64,000 nt of DNA, taken from assembly GCA_009760855.2 (NCBI GenBank), contig WPIO01000005.1, positions 2,301,001 to 2,365,000 on the forward strand. Reading direction: 5' to 3'. The stretch's first letter is position 1. Each line of letters opens with the position of its first letter. The translations under genes were made by a program, and so were the position numbers. Positions 53,741 to 64,000 of the stretch are shown here, piece after piece. Below the pieces are notes generated by a model. It was not told the origin of the DNA and made no database searches. It worked only from the letters and a program-made list of their open reading frames with translations. The DNA is from Cristatella mucedo. Its lineage: Eukaryota; Bryozoa; Phylactolaemata; Cristatellidae.

Positions 53741-54239
53741 ACGTAGGTCTGCAAGCCTACCTGCAGCCAAAAACTGACAAAGGTACGGGGACAACGTAGA
53801 TTTATGCATATACCTTAACATTTGATTAGCTTAAAATACGAAGTACGTTTGGATTCTACTGTCGATGCTAGTTAAACAATTTGTTGGTGGCTGTGCCAGA
53901 TGGTTAGATTATTCGCTAAAGTGACTCAACAGCTGCGCCAGCGAGCGATTGCGGAGAATTACAGAGCGGTCCAATAATCTTCAAGAACGAGCCTCCGACG
54001 TTTTTTAAGCCGATGGATAAACTCAGTGCTTTCTCTGGAAATTAGTGCTTGCCTAGCTCAACCTATTTCAGCCCCAGTCACCCTATTTAAACCCCGGCAG
54101 GAACTAATATGACCTCGATTATGACTTCCGGACTAGAGATTCCTCAATTATAATGGCTAAAGACCATAATTATGGGCAGCTCAGTGTGCATGTATCTGCT
54201 TACATTAAGCCTGCTGCTTGCGTATGTTACTGCTTAGCA

Positions 54240-54276
54240 CTTGGCAAACCTTTATATGCAGCATCTGTAAAGTGCC

Positions 54277-54354
<78 letters not shown>

Positions 54355-54400
54355 CATTTCTCCGAGGGTGCCATACACATATAATATTATGATTATAGCA
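54240..54400 (+). mobile_element. LINE-A 3' tail interrupted by a (GA)n expansion
   Basis: The tail begins CTGTAAAGTGCCTAGAGAGA and resumes after the repeat as GATTCATTTCTCCGAGGGTG and CCATACACATATAATATTAT. The GA repeat (54278-54352) sits exactly at the AGAAAGAGAT segment of the tail. Confidence 0.9.
54278..54352. repeat. (GA)n microsatellite inside a LINE-A tail
   Basis: 75 bp of pure GA repeat replacing the AGAAAGAGA stretch of the LINE tail. Confidence 0.97.
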
Positions 54401-54974
54401 AAGAGTATCATCTCGTCAATACTTGGTCGTTCATCTGTCAGCTTCCTATGCGTTTAGAAGTGGCGGTCGCGCCGTGAAATGTAGAGCCAGAAAGCACACG
54501 GTTCGTATTGAGACACACAGTTTGCTGTCACGCTCCGATCTCACTTATATTCAGCATTCGTACGTGCATCGACACTACTTCTTCTCGCAATGGCTTTTCA
54601 AGGAGTTAGTTCCCCTACAATTTAATCAATCATCAGGGAGATATAGCACTGGTCACTACGGCAGCGTTTTGCTTGAAGACGTTTTTAGTGCAGCTACACG
54701 AAATCGTTGCACTGTTTACTGCTAGCAGGACTATGATTAGTGAGTAGACAACGGAACAAGGCTCGAAGATGTGCGAGAGACTATCAGTGATAAGGAGTTA
54801 GAGTCTGAGCCCGAAGGAGAATACATGCGTGCCAAGGAGGAAGGCTTGGTCTAAACCGGAATTTGCGTGGCATTTTGAAGACCATCATCTTTACCACCAG
54901 CAGAACCTGGCTAAGGTAATTGTGGACGTTGAAGGAAATTGGGAGAGTTGATTCCACACAAATTCTACTATCTA

Positions 54975-55045
54975 GACGATGCGTTAAAATCCTCTCTTTG
55001 GCCCATAACTCGCTCCACTCTCTAGCGCCAGCCGGAATTTACGTC
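54975..55045 (+). mobile_element. Short LINE remnant
   Basis: The frame reads RCVKILSLAHNSLHSLAPAG, like the FKVLSLTFRSLHSMAPAY segment of the LINE ORF2 C terminus. No tail was identified. Confidence 0.55.
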
Positions 55046-55683
55046 CACCGTATGTTGGTTCAGAGTGCTCACTCACTATACAATCATGGTCGTGCAGGCG
55101 TTCGAGTTCGCTATTCTGATTAACAGTACTTCAAGGCCCCACGTTTTATAACCAAAGTTTGAGCGCTACCCATGCGCGCGTCCTTAAGCTCATTATTTAC
55201 TACTCACGTTATATATTCACGATGTAATTATTGCAACCAGGAAACTAACAACACAACAACAACAACACACTAACAACACACTCTAGTTATCTTTAAAGAA
55301 TAGAGCAGAGGTACTTAATAGCTAGTTCAATTTTCAACGAGCCTGTGGTGCTGGGATGAGGCAAGAGCTCATTCAAATCAGGTTTATGGGGTTAGGGCGC
55401 ACTCAGGGAAGCGTATCACCACCGTTCATTGCCATCGGTATTGCGGATAAGTTCTTTTATGCTCGTGCTAAATCAGAAGACAGTTGATAAGGCCAGGCTT
55501 GGCCGACCGTCTACAGCAGTGACTGACATTGAGCAGCCATTGCTCGTCATTATTCGAAGATTGCTGATGCAGAGAAAACTCACGATCTTATACTGATATT
55601 GCTTGCATATGCTTGCAGACATGTTCACGTAAATAGATAAATAAATAGATTTATGGAGATGCATAGCTGAGGCTCGCAGAGAT

Positions 55684-55810
55684 AGTAAAAAAGATAAAAG
55701 ATGGTAAAAATAAAATAATAAATAAAAATAAAAATAAATAAATAAAAATATAAATATAAAATAAATAATAATATTAAAAATAAAAAGATAGTAAAATAAG
55801 CAGATAAAAT
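55684..55810. repeat. AT-rich simple repeat (AAATA)n
   Basis: A- and T-only tract of AAATAAA/AATAT units. The hydrophobic open frame on the minus strand is an artefact of it. Confidence 0.9.
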
Positions 55811-57870
55811 TGGCCGGCAAGCGAATTGCAGTTTTCTTTCGAAGCAGCTTGCCGAGGACTTGGCAGCTGCTGATATTTGAATCGTTCGCTGCCGATCGGC
55901 ACGCCGCTTCGACGTTGAGCGCAACGACGCTTTGTGATACAGTCATCATTCACTGCTTTTGAAAGCGAATTAGTGCAGAAAAATTAGTCCTTGCAATGAC
56001 GATCTCTTATACATCTCAGATAGCCACCGTGCGCTTCAGAACTCTCTGGGTTCTACTACTCAGGCGAGTGGCTTGCGCTAAGCGCGCGGCTTTTTTAAAG
56101 CCCCTTTGCCTTCCCCGCCTAGATCGTAAGCTTCCTTTAAAGCGCGGCTTTTAAGGACATACTGAGTTGCCAGCAGATGGATAGGCAGCGGTGGCTCGAA
56201 TGGCCCGCGATCGTGCTTGCAGACCTCGACTAGAAGACTTAGTGATTAGTGGCGACGACACCAGTCATTGGAGCCACCAGCCTTGGCTTGGCCGCCCAGT
56301 TTAATCACGAATGATGCTACCGACGTTGAAGTTTGACCACGACTGCATCCGCTGAGAACTGAAATTCGCCAAGTCCCTGTGCCCCTTGCCCAAATCCGTA
56401 CGGTTTTGGAGGTCTACCAATTAGCGTCCCTCGGCGTTGCAATGTCTCGGCAGGTTTCTTCCCGATCTAGTATTTAGTCCCACGAGCTGGTTGATTTCGG
56501 ATGACTTTGTAAGACACTCGGAAGGTCCGTGAAATTCCTTAGCAAAGCCATGAAAGTCGACATTTTCTAGCATCTAACGACTGCTCCGAGTGAGCTGTGA
56601 ATGTGGCGTTACGAAGCGATACAGGAAAACACCCCAGTTTCCAAACCCCTAGACTCTGGAACTACGAACGCCAACAGATTAACCGAATCACGAGTCTTAT
56701 TGTAGAGCTCGCTAAAACGCTTTTAGAATGATATTCATTTGATTACAACAATTTACGAACAAGCCAAGCAACAAAGAGACGCTCTAATAAATTTAAGTCA
56801 GTCACCATGAGATCACTTTCGAGTGGAGGCAGTATGAAATCGCGTCACAATTTTCTAAACCATGAAAATGGTCTCAGCAGCAAACTGCGGAGCAATCGGG
56901 TGAAATGGTGAAAACAATCTTCGTAATAGGCACAGTAACTCAGGAAGAACATGTGGAGCCTCAATCTTGCGTAACGTAAACGCGTTTCGTTGCCGCTCTA
57001 CTTTCTCCAGGGATTAAACGCTGCTCAGATAAGACACGCGATTAGCACACAGGAATGGAGCTCAAAGCCGAATGGCTAAGGAAGAAATGTCAAAGCCCCC
57101 TCATGATCGATACCTTCGGATAGAGGCTAGGTGCAGACGTAGCTAGTAAATATCCGAAGGCCCGTGCTTGCCTAGTGCAGGCACTAACGATCGTGTCCAA
57201 GAGCCCAGTGACGTCGGACGCCAGCGGAGGATAAATCTTACGCTGGAAGTGGTCGACAAAAATTCGGTCTGCTCGGTCTGCCTGCAGTGCTGCTGGGGAA
57301 AGAAGGCCGCCAGGGGATCTTATGACTGGTTTGTAATCAAGCTGCTGATGCAGCTGCGTCCTGTCTCGACGAGCTAGTAGAGGGCAGCCTTTCTTCCGGT
57401 TTGCTCTCCATGCCCAAAGAGAACAGGCACAGGCTTGGCAAAGTGCATTAAAAGGGAACCAATTCCGCTCTAAAACAATCAGATGTTTTCGAAATTTCTA
57501 GCAATTGTTGACCCATACATTTCGTCAAGAAGCTTGAGCGAGAGAATGGTAAAATCCGGCAAAATCCGTAACTGAAGTTTGACGAGGGTGAACTGCACCC
57601 GCTTCGCTTACGGTAATTCTTGTTAAGTGCTCGTATTAAGCGCCTCTGGACTTGGCCTTCTGCATCACATCTCCGACCTCACAACCGGACACTGTTCTGG
57701 TTGATGGTAGAGTTAGCATGTTGATACGCCGCAACCACATTGAAGGCTAGCTAATGGGCGTAGCCCTTGCGGTGTTCCTAAGATTAGCCAGACCCCTATA
57801 AAGATAAGCTTTAGATCTTGCTTAATTTAATCCTGGGCGAGGCGCTGTGTGAATACACACAGACCAACAG

Positions 57871-57872
<2 letters not shown>
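55811..57872. other. Intergenic, nothing recognised
   Basis: Unique DNA with no long frame or clear repeat on either strand. Confidence 0.45.
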
Positions 57873-57908
<36 letters not shown>

Positions 57909-57949
57909 GCACGCGCACGCACGCACACACACACGCACACACACACATA
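57873..57949. repeat. (CA)n microsatellite with CG interruptions
   Basis: CA repeat with ACGCGC and ACGC variants in the second half. Confidence 0.96.
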
Positions 57950-58004
57950 CGCTTAGACGAGAACGCACGAAAGCGCATGGCCACACGCCTGCACATAGAC
58001 ACGC

Positions 58005-59186
58005 CTAATAATAATAATAATATTGCACTTGATAAAGCGCCCTCAGAGAACTTAATCTCTTTCTAGGCGCTTTACATTTGCTGCAAAGTGATACGCAATA
58101 GAATAGTAATTAAAATCATGCTTGAAAATCAAACAAAATGAATAACATGGTTAGGGGTTACATGCACTGGGTCAGCATGCAAATGTGGTTAGTGGCAGCA
58201 TGAACAGTGTCAGCACGCATAAGCACATCGAGGACGAATCACAAGGACCCACTAAACGCTGTCCTAAATAGGTATGTTTTTAAGTTTCTTTTAAATGTGG
58301 TCAGGTCAGGGGATGTTCTGATGCAGGTCGGGAGGGAGTTCCAGGCTGTGGGAGCATACGAGCTAAATGCCCGGTCTCCAAAGGATTTAAGGTTTGTACG
58401 AGGTATTTCTAGACTGTTGGATTCCGAAAAGCGAGTGGTACGATGCTTTGCCTGATGGGGTAGTATATCTGAAAGATAGGCTGGAGCCATAGAATGAAGA
58501 GACCTAAAAGTGAGCGACAAAACCTTGAAGTCAATCCGTTGCTTGACTGGTAACCAGTGCAGGTCGGCGAGAAGTGGAGTAATGTGGCAACTGCGACGCT
58601 CACGACAGACAAGCCTAGCTGCAGAGTTTTGCACCAGCTGCAATCGCCTGATCACACATGCTGGAAGGCCAGTAAGCAGTGAGTTGCAGAAGTCGAGACG
58701 AGATGTCACGAATGCATGGACCAACTTGGACGTGGTATCCTTATCTAAACAAGCCCTAATTTTAGCAATGTTATGAAGCTGAAAATAGGCTGATTTGACT
58801 GTGGAGCTGATGTGGTCGTCTAACGAGAGGTCGCTTTGGAATATGACACCTAGATTTCGAGCTGATGCAACTGGAGATATGCTGGCAGAGCCAATTTTGA
58901 AAGTCAGCCTTTCCAATTTCTGAATAACACTAGGTTTGCCCATAACTAGTAAGTTAGTTTTATCATCGTTTAGTTTTAGAAAATTTGCTGCCATCCAGGA
59001 TCGGATGTCATCAATGCATGCAGCAAGTGAGTTGAGAGAATTTGAGGTGCTCGAAGGCTGGGAGGGATCAAAGCAAAGGTACAACTGAGTGTCATCCGCA
59101 TAGAAGTGAAAGCCTAGATTGTGCTTGGCAATCACATCAGCAAGAGGGAGAGTATAAACGGTGAAAAGGACCGGACCTACATACAC
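58005..59186 (-). mobile_element. LINE-A, best copy: 3' half of ORF2, 3' UTR and tail
   Basis: A 314-residue frame continues from GPVLFTVYTLPLADVI through the reverse-transcriptase catalytic motif [77 protein letters not shown] and TTFKRNLKTYLFRTAFSGSL to a stop at 58239. This order is that of L2/CR1-like non-LTR retrotransposons, whose ORF2 carries endonuclease and reverse transcriptase. The 3' UTR (58238-58070) ends in AAAGCGCCTAGAAAGAGATT, AAGTTCTCTGAGGGCGCTTT and (ATT)n at 58018-58005. It is 5'-truncated within the reverse transcriptase near 59178. The unbroken frame suggests a fairly recent insertion. Confidence 0.95.
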
Positions 59187-59189
59187 AAT

Positions 59190-62100
59190 ATACTATAAAT
59201 ATATATCTCTCGGTCTCTCTGTCCGTCTCAATAAATATGCATATTATACAGGTCCATACGCTGATAAGCAGTACATAGCCTGAATGCACGTACAGGTGCA
59301 TTCATTTGCATGTGTACTAGAGCTTGGAGCCTCTCAATAATGACGGGTGGGAAGATCCTCTAGAAGAGCTTCTTCTCAGCCTCTGCCACGACCCTCTTCA
59401 GTAGAAATAGCAAGGTCCGCCTCCCGTACAGACCTGTGGGTGACTGTCTGATTGCACGGTCTCTTATAAGCCTTATGAAGATCGTAACCCAAAACCCAAC
59501 CCCAAATTGCATTTTGAGCGAAACATTACACAGAATTCCCCGCCTATTAAGCGAAGTAGGCAATAGTTAGCTAGAAACTCCTAGGGTTTTTTAAGTTAAT
59601 TGCCCCTTCTGAGCTCCCTCTCCTACTACGAGCACCGCTTTTGTATATTCGATTCTATATAGGTTGAACTATAGACACGCCAAGTACGTACTACATATAT
59701 TTGCGTAGGTACATAAAAGCACATGCTTATTAAAGTGCCTAGAATACAACAACTGGCCTTGATGCCTCGTTCTTTGCCTTCCAATTTATTCTCATCTGAT
59801 GGGTGCCTTTTATCCTTCGTGTCACTTAGCATTTTCACTGTTAATCTGTGACTAGCTGAAATCGTAATCGTGTCAATGAGTTTATGTAACTTGTGATGCA
59901 ATCGTATCAGTAGTTCATTACAAAAGCTGAATTATTTTAGTGTTACATGATATACCGTTAGCTCACTTCTTAAGGTGCCTGTCAATAATGATGGCTCCAT
60001 GACTATGTGACTGACTATATTCTTTGGGCCACTTTCGGTGGAATTGCAGAAGGGGATAATTTGGGACATTTAATTGGTACACCAAGAGTCAAGGTAGAAG
60101 TGAACCTCTAGCTGGGTGAATGAGGGCTTGTCTTTATTACTGCGGCGTCTTATTATAATAATAATTTTGATCGCTCACAACCTAGGTTGCTTTTTGCTGT
60201 CCTTGGCACTTAGATGTTGTGCGTCATGACAGTATCTTATATACAAGTAGTAAGAGAAAAGCTTCTAGAGTTTGGTCAAATGCTGTGCGAGCAAAAAAAG
60301 AAATATTCACAAGCTTTCAAAACGTCAACCAGCGTTGGAAAAGGTCACGCTTGCTTCTTTGAATTGTCAGTTTCGTTATCAGAGACATAATCCAAAAGCT
60401 GAAACAACTTCTCTTAAATAATGATCTTGAAATTTTCGTATGCAATCCTTATTCAGTGAATGCACACGCTAATTATTTCAATCAAAGATGCAAGATTTAT
60501 CAGGAAAACGGAAATTCTTACGTACCTGTTTATCTTAAGTACTGCAGAAAAAGGCACTGAAACAAGTCATCTTACTTATTCGTGGCTGCATGCGATTTCC
60601 GCCATTCCTTACAGCTCCAGGTTTGATCAATATCTCATTCATAATATGTCTCTTCTTGTTTCGTGCAGTCAATCAATGCACTTCACAGCTAACTCATGAT
60701 GCTGGAAGCTGATGAGAACGCTGATATCGAGCGCTTAATTGCAGTCTAAGATGGAAAAATGCAAAGATGGGAAACCAAGTTCTCAATGTGCTCTCATTTT
60801 TTGGAGAGCAGATGTCTTTCTCCAACCGATTGTTTTGAAGGACAATGCAGTCAGTAATTTCAAACAGACGAAGCGTTGTAGCTTCAACCCTCTTTTATCT
60901 TTTACTTTTAAAAACCACAGTTTAGGAATTCTTCTATGTGGCTCCTTTTCCGTTTGATGCTAATTAAAGAATATGGTAAAAGTGATCAGCGACGGAATAG
61001 TCTAAGCTAAATATTGCCATAATCTGAGATGAAGAACAAATCTCTAAGAAAAATAAGGCTTTATGAATGTTTTGATTTACTTATTGAACCTCTAAATACG
61101 ATTTAAAATATCTTTCAAATGCCTAACCACAAAAGCTGTAAGTAGGGCGTTAGTTATAATATCTGTGGTTAAAGTTTCCACTATTTAAAATTAATGTTAC
61201 GAGCCGCGTTAGCGTGATGCTACGAATTAGTGGGTAGTATTAATTAAAAATTCTTAGAATTCAGCTGGTAATGCAGGTGCCGATGGTATGTCTGCAGCTC
61301 ATTGTTACGCACGCATGCTGAGAAAAGAGGCTCTACAGTTTTTTTTTATAACTACACAGAATTTTGTCGCACTTCATTGCATCGCATTTTACATGCTCGG
61401 GCAGAAGCTTTTCATTGCATGTGAAGAAGTGAATCTAGAGCTAGCTAGCTTGGAAAGCTTGGCAGTGCTCTTCTGTTGCCTTCTTTGCTGCGTTAGAGTT
61501 AGAGTTCACCCGAAGCGAGTTTAGATACCGCTGGCTGAGAGAGAAGGAAGTGACGTAGCAGCTAGGAGGTCAGCCTTTTATTCCTCTTTATATCGCTTTT
61601 ATATCTCTTACCGGCTTTGAAGCTGGAGATTTTATTAAAAGCGCAGAAATGCAGGTTATTTGAACAGTGCAACCAAAGTGAAAGTGCAGTCAGATGCGTG
61701 CAGGCACATGCCTGGTGGCTAGCATAGTGCCACAGGCTAGCGTGTACATCAAGCCAAGTTGATAAACAAAATTCTTGAAGACAAGCAGCACTAATCGCTC
61801 TGCTCTGATTCAGCTGCAAGAAAGTCAACCGAGTGAGTGAAACCGGTTGCCTTTAGGATACCCATGACCCCCGCCCACCCCGCTCTCGCCTCACTGTCGC
61901 AGTTGCAGGATAAGCCAGACATGTCATCCTCGCCGACCAACTGGCATCGCCTCTTCATACTACCAGCCACTTGTCGGATGCAAGGCTCTCTTTTAAGTCT
62001 TTTGAAGGTCATAATCAGAATACCTAGTCGTAGGTGACTATCCAAATAATCACTTTTCAACTGCAATCCGGATTACATGCTGACCAATTCAATGAAGTTT

Positions 62101-63180
62101 TTAAAGCTTTTGTCCTGCTACCTGTCACACGTACTAACGAACGTACACGCGATTTCTTACGATTTGACTTCGTGCCCACGTTAAGAAGGACAAGCATTGA
62201 AAGAAAAGCCCTCGAGAGCTTCGGCCGTTGTCGTCGGAGTTTACTGTTTGCAGCACGCGCCGGAGCCAGTGGTTCCGACGCCCCGTTGCTTCGCAGATTA
62301 AGCAAGTACTTCGCGGGCACCCAGCGAAGTCTACGCGATGCCAGCCGCCTGCCTAATTGAACAATCATAAAATTTGGAAAATCCTTAAGCCCGTAGTGTA
62401 GTTTCGCGGACTCGTACGGAATTAAACGTCATTTGAAGACCGGTCTCCAGTAAGATTTGAACACTTCTTATAGCGTTCTCCGGATTTGGATTACAGAACT
62501 TGCCCACTGTTACAAACTCACAGTCGCGGCTTTTACACTAATATCCTTACGGCCGCAAGCGCAAGGCTCATGCGAGTGCTAGTCCCAGCCGACGTGCGGC
62601 AAATACTGGCAAACCTTGTATTGCGGCTAGGGACTTGCATGTGGCAGCACCTAGAAACGCTGCTATGCCCATGGCAGCTGCCGGCCCTAGCACCGATAAA
62701 GAGCGCCCTTACGTTAATATATAAAGTCCAATTCAATTGTGCTGAGCAGTAAGATCCGTCAGTGGCGAAGGGCTACAGGTGCGAGAACCAGCCGTTGCGC
62801 ACACACAAACTCTCGCTCGACGCCCAGGGCAAGAACTCAACTGCCTGGCGAAATGGTTGCATCCCAATTAAGCCGCAATTTTGTGACCACTATTAATTAT
62901 TAGCGGTTACGGCTAAGAATCGATTGTGCTAAAATCTACGGCCAGCGGAGAGGCGTAAAAGCCGAAGCCGTGAAATGGTCCGGAGCTGGTGCTCTAGCAG
63001 CAGATAGCCGATTTTCAGCTCTAGATTTGGAGCCGTTGCACGAGAGCCGTTGCACCTCGTGGGCGCCGTTGAACGCCTGTAACCCTACGCTGCTGTCGAA
63101 AGGACTTCTCTGCACTCTGGATGCAGACTTGCTATGTTGAGATGCGGGCGCTCGTCGTTGCTACCGTATTCCGATACTGT
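59190..63180. other. Intergenic, no gene supported
   Basis: AT-richer unique DNA. Frames such as 60460-60699 and 60739-60957 (plus) or 61562-61828 (minus) have no recognisable motif. A TTATTATAATAATAATTTTG patch near 60150 may be an old LINE tail. Confidence 0.4.
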
Positions 63181-63461
63181 CGGCGTACGTGCGTGCATTG
63201 TTGCTGCGCCTATACGCTGCTAGTTGCGATTCAAGGTTCAGCTGGTCATCTGTGTTCGTCGCGAATCGGGTGGAACTAGTGTACTGTATCGAGCGCAATG
63301 TTTTCCTCTGGTTCCGTCGAGACGTTGAAGGCGTTGCACCCTCTTTGGATCATTTGGTGCTGCGTGAAGTGTTGGATAATTGCTGAGGACCGTTGGCTAT
63401 GACCTTTATGCAAGTCTTATAGCTTGTGACTTTACTTGCGACCGTTGAACCTGTGAGACGG

Positions 63462-64000
63462 AGTTCTTTATTCGCGTGTTTGAGTTACGGAATGAAAGTG
63501 ATGTCGAATCTTTGATCGACGAAGTAGCTGCCTGCTTTTCCAAACTTTGGAATTCAGAAAAATCCTCTGCTGAAATGCTGTCAATTTTGATGCAACGCTT
63601 AACTAAAATTGCAAATTGACGAAAAGCATTGTTCTGAATGTATGTAAATTATGAATACTTGTATATGCTTAGGCCACGGATGTCGCGAGGTAGTTCTGAC
63701 ATCTGAGCAGCATATACTTCAGTAGCCTTTAGACGTGATGGTCGTGAGAGCGTTGATACCATGAAGGCAAGTGGTACGTCAACGTCTGAATCGAAAGTCA
63801 GAAAAAGTTAACGTAAATGCCATGGCTAAGGAGCCGTCTACTAAGAGCGATGCTGAAACTGCTATGTGACTAGAGCTTGAGAAATTTAGTGACGGCAGCA
63901 TGCTTAAAATTACTACTGGTAATATTGAAGATGTCAAAGGTGGTAGGGTTACCACTGCCGCGAAGGTGCAGGTCATATTTAAAAATACGCTCGTTGAAAT
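63462..64000 (+). pseudogene. Unidentified coding-like stretch running off the window
   Basis: One frame near 63476 reads FELRNESDVESLIDEVAACF then SKLWNSEKSSAEMLSILMQR and a stop. From 63870 to the window end another frame is open: LELEKFSDGSMLKITTGNIE, DVKGGRVTTAAKVQVIFKNT. Amino-acid composition looks coding-like, but the frames are broken by stops and shifts. It could be a decayed retroelement ORF or a real exon cut by the window edge. No family recognised. Confidence 0.3.

Overview
This is a piece of animal nuclear genome, very probably from an invertebrate. It is intron-rich, dense in microsatellites and full of short broken retroelements. There is no bacterial gene organisation, no operon, no rRNA and no CRISPR array. 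The lineage is not fixed by the sequence. The mix of L2/CR1-like LINEs, tRNA-derived SINEs, a SPIN-like hAT relic and a somewhat divergent SoxD HMG box suggests a lophotrochozoan such as a flatworm or mollusc, but this is a weak inference.

The one gene I can build with confidence is a SoxD-family transcription factor (homologue of vertebrate SOX5/6/13 and fly Sox102F). It lies on the minus strand from the ATG at 36088 to the stop at 9156. I assembled nine coding exons by hand: 36088-35435, 35170-35134, 24418-24349, 21679-21322, 21226-21052, 19620-19444, 14033-13928, 10730-10552 and 9427-9156. Every junction is GT/AG and every reading phase matches, giving 2028 nt, or 675 residues plus stop. 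The HMG box is split over three exons (19620-19444, 14033-13928, 10730-10552) and is unmistakable. The N-terminal exons are less certain. The promoter side is a GC-rich, CpG-rich block of roughly 35.2-38.7 kb with G-runs and SOX-like motifs.

Most of the rest is repeat-derived. LINE-A is an L2/CR1-like element whose best copy is 59186-58005 (minus), with about ten truncated copies ending in (ATT)n. LINE-B is a second LINE family at about 4870-5700, 6380-6970 and 49170-49800. SINE-1 is a tRNA-derived family with at least eight copies. SINE-2 is a second tRNA-derived family whose 3' end copies the LINE-B tail; one copy sits inside a LINE-B with a 12-bp target duplication. There is also a 190-bp SPIN-like hAT miniature element (45086-45275) and a decayed Ty3/gypsy integrase piece (about 52535-52750). 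Long (GA)n, (CA)n and (TG)n tracts are scattered throughout, several of them inside soxD introns.

Left of soxD (1-9155) and right of its promoter (about 41-64 kb) I find no other gene I can support. A short coding-like stretch running off the right edge (about 63462-64000) is unexplained. I see no convincing new multigene system. The most interesting points are the SPIN-like element, the SINE-2/LINE-B tail sharing, the soxD gene model with possible tandem terminal exons, and an inverted SINE pair just upstream of the first HMG exon.
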